The translations under genes were made by a program, and so were the position numbers. Below the pieces are notes generated by a model. That model had not been told where the DNA came from. It ran no database searches and saw nothing but the letters and a program-made list of their open reading frames with translations. Source: Roseateles_E cavernae (GTDB taxonomy: Bacteria > Pseudomonadota > Gammaproteobacteria > Burkholderiales > Burkholderiaceae_C). Taken from it: a DNA stretch of 61,062 bases. The DNA is taken from positions 1 through 61,062 of the forward strand of contig NZ_JBDPLH010000016.1 in the NCBI RefSeq assembly GCF_040187885.1. The letters run 5' to 3'. Position 1 is the stretch's first letter, and the number at the start of each line of letters is the position of its first letter. This document shows, piece by piece, positions 28,525 to 36,624 of this stretch.

Positions 28525-29178
28525 TCAGCGCGCCAGCGCTCGGGCCTGGCGGCGCTCCATGCGCGCCGCCAGCAGCGACAGCGGCCAGCACAGCGCGAAG
28601 TAGATGGCGGCCACGACGCTGAACACCAGCAGCGGCTGGAAGGTCGCGTTATTGATGATCTGGCCGGCGCGTGTGAGCTCGGTGAAGCCGATGATGGCGG
28701 CCAGCGAGGTGCCCTTGATGATCTGCACCATATAGCCGACGGTGGGCGGCACCGCGATCTTGAAGGCCTGCGGCAGCACCACATCGCGCATGCGCGACAC
28801 ATAGCTGAGGCTCAAGGCCTCGGCCGCCTCCCACTGCCCACGCGGGATCGCCTGGATGCAGCCGCGCCAGATCTCGCCGAGAAAGGCACTGCTGTTCAGT
28901 ATCAGCGCGGCACCGGCCGCAACCCAGGGATTGATGTCCAGGCCTATCACCGGCGCGCCGAAGAAGATCAGGAACAGCTGCAGCAGCAGCGGCGTGCCCT
29001 GGAAGATCTGGATGAAGAGGCCGGCGGCGCGCTGCGCCCAGCGGCTCTCGGCCGTGCGGCCCAGCGCCACCAGCAGGCCACCGACCGCGCCGCCGGCAAA
29101 GGCGATCAGCGACAGCGCGATGGTCCACTTCGCGGCTTCAAGAATGAAGAGGAACTCGGCAAATCCGAAGGTACGCAT
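28525..29178 (-). CDS. Polar-amino-acid-type ABC transporter permease (second)
   Basis: A 217-residue inner-membrane permease of the HisM/GlnP family. Hydrophobic helices are visible near residues 15-40, 55-80, 85-105 and 185-205, and the EAA coupling loop reads EALSLSYVSRMRDVVLPQA near 138. It would dimerise with the neighbouring permease to form the channel. It ends 35 bases before the binding-protein start. Confidence 0.92.
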   Translation of the reverse strand: MRTFGFAEFLFILEAAKWTIALSLIAFAGGAVGGLLVALGRTAESRWAQRAAGLFIQIFQGTPLLLQLFLIFFGAPVIGLDINPWVAAGAALILNSSAFLGEIWRGCIQAIPRGQWEAAEALSLSYVSRMRDVVLPQAFKIAVPPTVGYMVQIIKGTSLAAIIGFTELTRAGQIINNATFQPLLVFSVVAAIYFALCWPLSLLAARMERRQARALAR

Positions 29179-29200
29179 GATGGGTGTCCGCCTTCGTCGC

Positions 29201-29872
29201 TCAGCGGCGGTCGGGGTAGTTGAGCGTGCGGCGGTAGATCAGCCGGAACAGCAGCGAGAAGCTCATCGCCAGTGCCAGGTAGATCAGCGCGACGACGATA
29301 TAGATCTCGAAGCTGCGGAAGGTCTGCGACTGCAGGTTCGCCGCCACCGAGGTCAGGTCGTCGGCCGAGATCACCGAGACCACGCTGGAGCTGAGCATCA
29401 AGAGGATGAACTGGCTGGTCAGCGCCGGGTAGATGGCCTTCAGCGCCGGCTTCAGGATCACGAAGCGGAAGATCTCGTGGCGCTTCAGATTCAGCGCCAG
29501 ACCGGCCTCGATCTGGCCCTTCGGAATCGCCTCGATGCCGGCGCGGATGATCTCGGTCGCATAGGCGCCGAGGTTGACGACCATGGCCGTCAGCGCCGCC
29601 GTGTGGGCGCTCCAGCGCAGGCCCAGGGCCGGCAGTGCGAAGAAGAAGAAAAACAGCTGGACCAGGAAGGGCGTGTTGCGGATCAGCTCGATATAGCTGT
29701 TGATCGCGAAGCGCAGCGGCGCCGGGCCGGCCGTCTTGCCCCAGGCACAGGCGATCGCAACGAGCAGGCCCAGCACCATCGCCAGAAAGGACAACTCGAT
29801 GGTCGTCCAGGTGCCCTGCAAGAGCAGCGGCCAGGCGGCGAACACCGCACCGAACTGAAACTCGTAGTTCAC
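29201..29872 (-). CDS. Polar-amino-acid-type ABC transporter permease (first)
   Basis: A 223-residue permease paralogous to the next gene, with an EAA loop reading AGLALNLKRHEIFRFVILKPA near 137 and the same helix spacing. It is the first gene of the kgu-type operon, 22 bases before the second permease. I prefer GTG 29872, which gives the usual N-terminus (NYEFQFGAVF); ATG 29911 would add 13 charged residues. A PtxS-type operator lies at 29943-29956. Confidence 0.9.
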   Translation of the reverse strand: MNYEFQFGAVFAAWPLLLQGTWTTIELSFLAMVLGLLVAIACAWGKTAGPAPLRFAINSYIELIRNTPFLVQLFFFFFALPALGLRWSAHTAALTAMVVNLGAYATEIIRAGIEAIPKGQIEAGLALNLKRHEIFRFVILKPALKAIYPALTSQFILLMLSSSVVSVISADDLTSVAANLQSQTFRSFEIYIVVALIYLALAMSFSLLFRLIYRRTLNYPDRR

Positions 29873-29942
29873 GCTTGCTTGTCTCGCTTGTCGTTCTTGT
29901 CGGGGTGGCATGCCCGCTCGGCACCACCGTGAACGCAGTTTA

Positions 29943-29956
29943 TGAAACCGGTTTCA
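29943..29956. promoter_or_regulatory. PtxS-type operator upstream of the ABC-kgu operon
   Basis: TGAAACCGGTTTCA is a perfect 14-base palindrome with the central CG typical of LacI-family sites. From memory it equals the PtxS operator described in Pseudomonas putida. It lies 70 bases before the first permease start, so bound PtxS should block the operon. Confidence 0.85.
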
Positions 29957-29966
29957 GACTGAATAC

Positions 29967-29980
29967 ACGGGTTTACCCGT
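29967..29980. promoter_or_regulatory. Second dyad beside the PtxS operator
   Basis: ACGGGT and ACCCGT flank two T bases, forming a six-base inverted repeat ten bases from the PtxS palindrome. It differs from that operator in sequence, so it may bind another regulator or be a secondary site. Confidence 0.4.
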
Positions 29981-29998
29981 AAATTTCAGACGCTTCGC

Positions 29999-31063
29999 TC
30001 AAGCCCTTTGGGAGGAGCCGCGCACCACGAGCTGGCCCGGCAACAGGATCTGCCGGGGTGGCAGTGCCTGGCCTTCGAGCCGCTCCAGCAGGCAGCGCGC
30101 GGCGATATGGCCGAGGTCGTCGGTGGGCTGGGCGATCGCGCTCAGGCCCGGGCCCACATGGGGCGCCCAGGCGGTGTCATCGAAGCCGATGAAGCCGATA
30201 TCGCTGCCAAAGCGCCAGCCCAGCCGGGCCAGCGCCGCCGACACCCGCAGGGTCACGACCGCATTGCTGGACAGCAGGGCCACAGGCTTCTTGCCGGCAC
30301 GCTTGCGCAGCGCGCGCAAGGCCTGGTCGAGGTCCTCGCCCTGCGCCTCCCGGCTCTCGAAGGCGCTGCCGCCCAGCCCCTCGCTGCCCAGGCCGGCATG
30401 GGCAGCAATGAAGTTGTTGAAGGCCTGCAGCCGCTCCAACCGCGAGCTGACGCCGGCACTGGGCTCGGAGACAAAGAGCAGCTCGCGCCAGCCCTGCTCC
30501 AGCAGATGCTGGGCCGCCAGCTGCACCGCGCCGGCATTGTCCAGCGAGACAAAATCCGACTGCATGCCGGCATGGCGCCGGTCCACCAGCACCACCGGCT
30601 TGTGCAGACGCGCCGCGGCGGCCAGGGCCTGCGGGTCGCTGCCCAGCGTGTTCAGGATGAAGCCCTCGACCTGGTAGGAGGACAGCGCCTCGATGGCCTC
30701 ACGCTCGCGCGAGCCGTCATTGCCGAGATTGAACAGCATCACCAGATAGCCGGCCTGCTGGCAGGCCCGCTCGGCGCCGCGCAGCACCGCCACCGAGAAG
30801 GGGTTGGTGACATCGGCAACCACCAGGCCGATCAGGCGCGAGCGCCCGCGCTTGAGCGCCTGCGCCATCGGGCTGGGACTGTAGCCCAGCTGGGCGATGG
30901 CGGCCTCGACCTTGGCGGCGATGTCGCGGGTCAGCAGCTCGGCCTGGTTCAGAAAACGCGAGACCGTGGCCTTGGAAACGCCGGCGGCGGCCGCCACATC
31001 GGCAATCGTGGCGCGGCTGCTGGGCGGCTGGACGGCAGCCGGCTTGGCGGGACGGGGCGGCAT
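29999..31063 (-). CDS. ptxS: LacI-family regulator, PtxS-like
   Basis: A 354-residue LacI-type repressor. The DNA-binding helix-turn-helix with hinge is at about residues 18-75 (ATIADVAAAAGVSKATVSRF, then YSPSPMAQALKRG), and the rest is a periplasmic-binding-protein-like effector domain (IGLVVADVTNPF, IGFIGFDD). PtxS represses 2-ketogluconate genes and responds to 2-ketogluconate. Identical-type operators lie in front of this gene and of the transporter operon downstream, indicating autoregulation plus control of the operon. The N-terminal 17 residues are a proline-rich tail. Confidence 0.82.
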   Translation of the reverse strand: MPPRPAKPAAVQPPSSRATIADVAAAAGVSKATVSRFLNQAELLTRDIAAKVEAAIAQLGYSPSPMAQALKRGRSRLIGLVVADVTNPFSVAVLRGAERACQQAGYLVMLFNLGNDGSREREAIEALSSYQVEGFILNTLGSDPQALAAAARLHKPVVLVDRRHAGMQSDFVSLDNAGAVQLAAQHLLEQGWRELLFVSEPSAGVSSRLERLQAFNNFIAAHAGLGSEGLGGSAFESREAQGEDLDQALRALRKRAGKKPVALLSSNAVVTLRVSAALARLGWRFGSDIGFIGFDDTAWAPHVGPGLSAIAQPTDDLGHIAARCLLERLEGQALPPRQILLPGQLVVRGSSQRA

Positions 31064-31102
31064 GAGCGATAGCAGGTGAGTAAGAGGTGTTGAGAGCAGC
31101 AG

Positions 31103-31118
31103 CTGAAACCAGTTTCAG
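31103..31118. promoter_or_regulatory. PtxS-type operator upstream of ptxS
   Basis: CTGAAACCAGTTTCAG, differing from the first operator by one base in the core (CCAG for CCGG), lies 40 bases before the ptxS start, consistent with self-repression. Confidence 0.8.
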
Positions 31119-31207
31119 GCTATTGAACGAATAGTAGCCGCTGCGTGCGGCGGTTTGCAGCGGTGCTATGTCTATAGTCAGCCCATCGACCAACCGGAGG
31201 CCGGCCC

Positions 31208-33253
31208 ATGTTTGATCGTTCTTCTGCGCCGCCGGGCGTCTACCCGCCACAGTTCGGGCCGGCCCAGGCCTATAGCCTGGGCCCGGGCGCCGAGCTGCAC
31301 GGCCGCAGCCCGGCGATGCGCCGCCGCATCAAGGTCTTTTTCGGCGTGTTCCTGCTGGCCCTGCTGATCGGCCAGGGCGCCAACTGGCTGCGCGCGCCGG
31401 TCTACCGCGCCCAGGCGCTGCTGCAGATCACGCCGGCCGGCACGCCCGCAGCCACCGCTGCGCCGGCCGACAACGCCAGGCAGGCGATGTTGCGCGAGGG
31501 CGAGTTGCTCGGCAGCCGCCCGCTGCTGGAGAAAGCACTGACCCGCTTGCTGCCGCAGGGCTTCTTCACGCAGACCACGCCCGAGGCGGCGCTGAGCGCG
31601 ATGCGCGAGATGCTGACGATCACCGAGCAGCCCGGATCGCAGCTGCTGCAGGTCCAGGCCCAGGCCGGCGATGCGGTGCTGGCGGCGCGCCTGGTCAACA
31701 CCCTGGTCGAGGTCTATCGCGAGGAGCAGGGCCAGATCGGCCAGGCGGTGTCGGCCGCCCAGCTGAGCGATGCACGCGAGGCGCTGCGTGTGATCAGCGA
31801 GCGGGTCGAAGAAAAACGGCGGGCGCTGGAGGCTTACCGGCAGCGCAGCCAGATCAGTTCGGGCGCGCGCGACGAGAGCCCGACGCTGTCGCGGCTCAAG
31901 GGACTGAACCAGTCACTGAGCAGCGCCACCGAGCGCGAGGCCAGCGCGGCCGGCCGCGTGCGGGCGATCGAGCGCGCCCTTGCCGAGGGCCAGCGCCTGC
32001 CGCTGGGTCGCAACGGCGCCGCCCTCGCGGCCATCGAGCAGCGCCTGTCGCAGCAGCAGGAGAATCTGCGTGCACTGGAGCGCCAGTTCACGCCGCAGTT
32101 CCTGGCGATGGACCCGGGCGCCCGGGCGCTGAAGACCCGCATCGCCGATCTGCAACAGCAGCTCGAGACCGAGAGCGCGCGGGCGCAGCAGACCGCGCTG
32201 GCCGAGGCGCGCGAAGAGCAGTCCAGCAGCGCTGCGATGGTCGAACGCCTGCGCCAGCAACTGGCCAGCGACCAGCGCCAGGTGCAGACCCTGAACGTCC
32301 AGCTCGAGACCGCACAGTCGATGACGGCCGAGCTGAACGGCCTGCAGCGCATGCAGCAGGAGGCGCAGCAGCAACTGCTCGCGCTGCAGGCCAGCCAGAC
32401 GGCCCGCCAACCCCGCCTGCTGGTGCTGGAGCCCGCCGCCTTGCCCGTCAAACCCTGGCAGCCGCACTACGGCCGCGACGCCGGCATCGCGGCGGGCGCG
32501 GCCCTGCTGCTGAGCTTTCTGGCGGTCTGGTTCGTCGAGTTCTTCAACCGCGCGCCGCCGATGCCGGCGGCCTCGCCGACCGTGGTGCTGAATCAACCCT
32601 GGATGGGCCTGTCCGCCGCCGAACCGCCACCGACGCTGAGCGCGGCGGCCCCGCCGCTGGCGCTGGAAACCGGCAGCACGCCCCTGCCTCGCGAACTCGC
32701 GCCGCACGAGGTCGCCGGCCTGCTGGAGAACGCCTCGACCGAGCAGCGCGCCCTGCTCAGCGCGCTGCTGACCGGCCTCAGCAGCGCCGAGACGGCCGCG
32801 CTGCAGCTGGTCCATATCGAGCTCGATGCCGACCTGCTGCATGTACCCGGCGAGCAGGGCCGCAGCCTGCCGCTGCCGACCCAGCTGCGGCAGTTCGCTG
32901 AAGCGCGCCGCGCCGCCGCCGACGCGCCGAGCGCGGCCGGCCATGCGGCCTTGTTCATGACGCCCGAGGGCTGGCCGCTGGGAGCCGCCGCCATCGAGGC
33001 CGCCGCCATCGCCGCCGCCCACGACGCCCAGCTGGCGCGGCCGCAGACCGTCACGGCCGACTGCCTGCGCCACAGCTATATCGCCTTCATCGTGCGCCAG
33101 GGCCTGCGCTTCGCCGAGCTGCCCCAGGTGGTCGGTCGGCTCAGCCCCGAGCTCTTGAATGCGCTGTCCGAGCTGCTGCCCGACGGGCGGCGCGTCCCGC
33201 TGGAGGCCATCGAGCGGCTGATGCCGCAGGTCCGCCCGCGCCAGCTGGCCTGA
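31208..33253 (+). CDS. Wzz-like membrane protein fused to a degenerate tyrosine-recombinase domain
   Basis: A 681-residue protein. Transmembrane helices at about 38-60 and 425-447 flank a periplasmic region with long coiled coil (about 190-390), the layout of polysaccharide co-polymerases (Wzz/chain-length determinant). The cytoplasmic tail (450-681) resembles the catalytic half of tyrosine recombinases: box I appears as LLTGLSSAETAALQL near 515 with its catalytic Arg replaced by Ser, the beta-hairpin is GEQGRSLPLP, and box II LRHSY near 619 is kept. No C-terminal Tyr nucleophile is visible, so it should be inactive in DNA cleavage. ATG 31208 follows GGAGG by eight bases. No polysaccharide genes are adjacent. 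Confidence 0.72.
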   Translation: MFDRSSAPPGVYPPQFGPAQAYSLGPGAELHGRSPAMRRRIKVFFGVFLLALLIGQGANWLRAPVYRAQALLQITPAGTPAATAAPADNARQAMLREGELLGSRPLLEKALTRLLPQGFFTQTTPEAALSAMREMLTITEQPGSQLLQVQAQAGDAVLAARLVNTLVEVYREEQGQIGQAVSAAQLSDAREALRVISERVEEKRRALEAYRQRSQISSGARDESPTLSRLKGLNQSLSSATEREASAAGRVRAIERALAEGQRLPLGRNGAALAAIEQRLSQQQENLRALERQFTPQFLAMDPGARALKTRIADLQQQLETESARAQQTALAEAREEQSSSAAMVERLRQQLASDQRQVQTLNVQLETAQSMTAELNGLQRMQQEAQQQLLALQASQTARQPRLLVLEPAALPVKPWQPHYGRDAGIAAGAALLLSFLAVWFVEFFNRAPPMPAASPTVVLNQPWMGLSAAEPPPTLSAAAPPLALETGSTPLPRELAPHEVAGLLENASTEQRALLSALLTGLSSAETAALQLVHIELDADLLHVPGEQGRSLPLPTQLRQFAEARRAAADAPSAAGHAALFMTPEGWPLGAAAIEAAAIAAAHDAQLARPQTVTADCLRHSYIAFIVRQGLRFAELPQVVGRLSPELLNALSELLPDGRRVPLEAIERLMPQVRPRQLA

Positions 33254-33375
33254 TCAGCCCGCCGCCGCCAATAACCCCAGGCTTTGCACTGCTTAAGGCG
33301 CGGCAGCCGGCGCGCATCCAGGCCCGCCGCGATCATGGCGACCGTTTCGTTCACCAACCAGACTGGAGAGTTTTC

Positions 33376-34347
33376 ATGCTGAATCGGCGATCTTTTCTCG
33401 GGGCAGGCCTGGCCACCACGGCGGTCTACAGCACCGGCTCGTTCATCCCCGTCTGGGCCCAGAACGCGCCGAACCTCGGCATGCCCGGCATCGCCAATCC
33501 CGGCTTTCTGAAGACCAAGCTCGGTGACGTCGAGGTGATCGCGCTGCTGGACGGCGTGACCCGCCGCCCGCTGGGCGAGGAGTTCGTCAAGAACGCGCCG
33601 CTGGCCGAGGTGCGCGCCCTGCTGGCCTCGCAAGGCCTGGCCACCGACTACATCGATGTGCCCTACACGCCCTTCCTGATCGTGGCCGGCGGCCGCCGCA
33701 TCCTGATGGACACCGGCCTGGGCGAATTCGGCGGACCGACCACCGGCAAGCTGCTGGAGCAGCTGCGCGCCGCCGGCTTCCAGCCCGGCGATATCGACAC
33801 GGTGCTGATCTCGCATTACCACGGCGACCATATCAACGGCCTGCGCAACAAGGCCGGTGACTACGTCTTCCCCAAGGCCAAGGTGCTGGTGCCGGCCGCC
33901 GAGCATGCCTTCTGGATGGACGATGCCAAGATGGCCGCCGCCCCCGAGGGCATGAAGGGGGCGTTCAACAATGTGCGCCGCACCTTCGCCCAGATGCCCG
34001 CCGAGATGCTGCAGCGCTTCGAGGCCGGCACCGAGGTCGCGCCGGGCATACGCTCGATCGCCGCCTACGGCCACACGCCCGGCCACACGCTGTTTCAGCT
34101 GCAGTCCGCCGGCCAGAGCTTCTTCTATGTGGCCGACCTGACCAATGTGCCGGCGCTGTTCGCCCGCAACCCGGACTGGGCCGTCACCTTCGATATGGAC
34201 GCCGAGGCCGCCCGCAAGGTGCGCCGCGAGATGTTCCAGCGCATTGTCGACAACAAGGCCCTGCTGGGCGGCTTCCACTTCCCCTTCCCCGCGCTGGGCC
34301 GCATGGCCGCCAGCGGCAAGGGCTATGCCTTCCAGCCGATCGCCTGA
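33376..34347 (+). CDS. Exported metallo-beta-lactamase-fold hydrolase
   Basis: A 323-residue MBL-fold protein with a twin-arginine signal (NRRSFLGAG, then hydrophobic core to WAQNAP). The zinc site HYHGDH is at residues 147-152, with the further His in TPGH near 237, Asp in VADL and His in GGFHFPFP. The layout resembles quorum-lactone hydrolases and related periplasmic MBL proteins, but the substrate is unknown. It stands alone, and its stop is 26 bases from the convergent regulator gene. Confidence 0.88.
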   Translation: MLNRRSFLGAGLATTAVYSTGSFIPVWAQNAPNLGMPGIANPGFLKTKLGDVEVIALLDGVTRRPLGEEFVKNAPLAEVRALLASQGLATDYIDVPYTPFLIVAGGRRILMDTGLGEFGGPTTGKLLEQLRAAGFQPGDIDTVLISHYHGDHINGLRNKAGDYVFPKAKVLVPAAEHAFWMDDAKMAAAPEGMKGAFNNVRRTFAQMPAEMLQRFEAGTEVAPGIRSIAAYGHTPGHTLFQLQSAGQSFFYVADLTNVPALFARNPDWAVTFDMDAEAARKVRREMFQRIVDNKALLGGFHFPFPALGRMAASGKGYAFQPIA

Positions 34348-34373
34348 GCTCGGCGGCCGTCAACCGCCGTCGC

Positions 34374-35084
34374 TCAACCGTCGTAGCGGTAGCCGACGCC
34401 GTAGATCGCCCGGATGCAGTCGGGCTCGGCCTCGGCCTGCTCCAGCTTGCGGCGCAGGTTCTTGATGTGGCTGTCGACCGCGCGGTCGGTGACCGCGCGC
34501 TGCTCGTCATGCAGGCGGTCCAGCAGAGCCTCGCGCGTGAACACCCGGCCCGGCGCGCTGGACAGGGTCTTCAGCAGGCGGAACTCGATCGGTGTCAGGT
34601 CCAGCAAGCGGCCCTTGAACCAGGCGCGGTAGCCCTCGTCGTCGATCTGCAGCGCGGCCGCCGGCCCGGCGTCGCCGGGATGGCTGCGAACGCGGCTGCG
34701 GCGCAGGATGGCCTTGACGCGGGCGACGATCTCGCGCGGGCTGAACGGGGTCTTGCTGATGTAGTCGTCGGCGCCCAGCTCCAGGCCCAGCAGGCGATCG
34801 GCCTCCTCGACCCGCGCGGTCAGCATCACGATGGGCACATCGCTGAACGTGCGCAGCTCGCGGCAGATGTCCAGCCCGTCGCGGCCCGGCAGCATCAGGT
34901 CGAGCAGGATCAGATCATGGCGCCGCGCCTGGTAGGCCGGCACCGCCTCGCGGCCGTCGGCCAGGCACTCGGGCAGATGGCCGGCGGCGCGCAGATAGTC
35001 GCTGAGCAGGGCCGCCATCTTGGGCTCGTCCTCGACCACCAGGATGCGGGCGGCGTCGGCAGGCAGCCAGGGCTTGTTGTCCAT
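34374..35084 (-). CDS. baeR: OmpR-family response regulator (BaeR-like)
   Basis: A 236-residue regulator with a receiver domain (DEP near 21, phospho-Asp in LILLDLMLPG near 65) and a winged-helix DNA-binding domain (TPIEFRLLKTL, AVDSHIKNLRRKLE, GVGYRY). An unusual feature is KTPFSP where the invariant receiver Lys is normally followed directly by Pro. It starts six bases after the sensor kinase stop and is co-transcribed with it. The pair is divergent from the RND operon and probably controls it, as BaeSR does for MdtABC. Confidence 0.88.
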   Translation of the reverse strand: MDNKPWLPADAARILVVEDEPKMAALLSDYLRAAGHLPECLADGREAVPAYQARRHDLILLDLMLPGRDGLDICRELRTFSDVPIVMLTARVEEADRLLGLELGADDYISKTPFSPREIVARVKAILRRSRVRSHPGDAGPAAALQIDDEGYRAWFKGRLLDLTPIEFRLLKTLSSAPGRVFTREALLDRLHDEQRAVTDRAVDSHIKNLRRKLEQAEAEPDCIRAIYGVGYRYDG

Positions 35085-35089
35085 CGCCG

Positions 35090-36487
35090 TTATCCGGCCG
35101 TGGCCTGCGGCAGGCGTATCGTCATCCACAAGCCGCCCAGTGGCGAGGGCTTCGCGTCGATGCGCCCGTCATGCGCCTCGACGATGCGCCGGCAGATGGT
35201 CAGGCCCAGGCCGGCGCCGCCGCTGTTGCGGTTGCGCGAGGGATCGACACGAAAGAAACGGTCGAAGATGCGCGTCAGATGCTCGGCCCCGACACCCGGT
35301 GCCGAGTCCATCACATCGATCAAGACCTGACCCTCTTCGGCGCGCGCCGCGATGCGCAGCAGGCCACCGGCCTCGGTGTAGCGGCAGCTGTTCTCCAGCA
35401 GATTGTTGAACAGCTGCTGCAGCCGGCGCTCGTCGGCAAACACCGTCAGCGGCGCTTCGGGCAGCTCCAGCTGCAGCTTCAGGCCGCTGGCCGCCAGGCG
35501 CTCGCCGAAGGCACCGGCCGTCTGCTGCAGCGGCCCGGCCAGGTCGACATCGGCCTTGCGGTAGGCCAGCGCGCCGACATCGGCCAGCGAGAGTTCGTAG
35601 AGATCGTTGACCAGCTTGTTCAGCGTCGCGACCTCGGCCTGCAGCGAGCGCAGCGAGGCCTGGTCCAGCGTGCGCACGCCGTCCTCCAGCGCCTCCAGCT
35701 CGCCGTGCAGCACACCCAGCGGCGTGCGCAGCTCATGCGAGACATCGGCCATGAACTCGCGCCGCATCTGCTCATTGCGCTGCAGCGTATGGGCCAGGCG
35801 GTTGAAGTCGGCCGCCAGCTGGCCGACCTCGTCGCGCGAGCGCACATCGACCCGGGTCTCGTAGTCGCCGGCCGCCAGCCGGTGGGTGGCCGCGGCGACG
35901 CGCTTGACCGGCGTCAGCAGCCGGCGCGAGGCCCAGGCCGCGATGGCGGCGGCCATCAGCGTGGCGCCCAGGCCCACGGCCCAGCTGGCGCGGGTCTGAC
36001 CATCCTCGAAGCGCCGCTCGGCCGCCGAGCTGGCATTCTCGAAGGGCGCCATCGCCAGCCAGCCCACGGTGGCACCGTCGACCACGATGGCGCGCTCCAC
36101 CGCATTGATGGCCGGCCCGGGAAAGCCGGCCAGGCGCCGGCGCTGGGCGTCATACAGCGTGAAGCGGCGTGTCGCGCCGGTCAGGTCGGAGACGGTCGGG
36201 GGCGGCTTGCCCTGGGCCGGCCGCGTGCCGTCATCGCCCGGCAAGGGCCGCAGCAGCCGATGCCAGAGATCGGGCTGCCTGATCAGGAACTCCCAGCTGC
36301 CGTGGGTCCGGTAGCCGGCCGCGACACTGGGCACGGCCTGGTCCAGGCGCAGCAGCGCCTGCTCGTTCAGATAGCCCAGAAAGCCGCGGTTCAGATTGAT
36401 GTGCGCGGCCACGCCCATCGCGATCGCGACGGCGACGGCCGTCGTCAGCACGGCGGCAAACAGCTTGGCGGTGATGCTCAGGGACAT
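35090..36487 (-). CDS. baeS: Sensor histidine kinase (BaeS-like)
   Basis: A 465-residue inner-membrane kinase: helix near 8-28, periplasmic sensor to about 165, second helix near 170-190, HAMP, then HisKA with VSHELRTPLGV near 245 and an HATPase with NLLENSCRYTEAG and GGAGLGLTIC. In BaeS systems the signal is envelope stress and toxic compounds. ATG 36487 is preferred to upstream codons because it begins the membrane helix; its ribosome site is weak. It is divergent from the efflux operon across 137 bases. Confidence 0.88.
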   Translation of the reverse strand: MSLSITAKLFAAVLTTAVAVAIAMGVAAHINLNRGFLGYLNEQALLRLDQAVPSVAAGYRTHGSWEFLIRQPDLWHRLLRPLPGDDGTRPAQGKPPPTVSDLTGATRRFTLYDAQRRRLAGFPGPAINAVERAIVVDGATVGWLAMAPFENASSAAERRFEDGQTRASWAVGLGATLMAAAIAAWASRRLLTPVKRVAAATHRLAAGDYETRVDVRSRDEVGQLAADFNRLAHTLQRNEQMRREFMADVSHELRTPLGVLHGELEALEDGVRTLDQASLRSLQAEVATLNKLVNDLYELSLADVGALAYRKADVDLAGPLQQTAGAFGERLAASGLKLQLELPEAPLTVFADERRLQQLFNNLLENSCRYTEAGGLLRIAARAEEGQVLIDVMDSAPGVGAEHLTRIFDRFFRVDPSRNRNSGGAGLGLTICRRIVEAHDGRIDAKPSPLGGLWMTIRLPQATAG

Positions 36488-36624
36488 GGAGAAGCGGCTC
36501 GGGAGCGCCAAGCTTAGCGCCTCAGGGGCGCTGCGGCGGGAGATGCCAGTCCCGCCACGGCGGTCTTCAAGCTCTCTCCACATTTGCAGTGCATCATCGG
36601 CGCAACCGCTATTGCTGGACGCTC

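Noticed and set aside
24288..29872. A D-glucosaminate or 2-keto-3-deoxygluconate catabolic operon
   Set aside because: The amino-acid-type transporter and PfkB kinase would allow it, but no dehydratase or KDPG aldolase is present, while kguE, kguD and PtxS operators favour 2-ketogluconate.
31208..33253. A functional integrase or prophage remnant
   Set aside because: The recombinase-like tail lacks the box I Arg and the Tyr nucleophile, is joined in frame to a membrane protein, and no phage genes lie around it.
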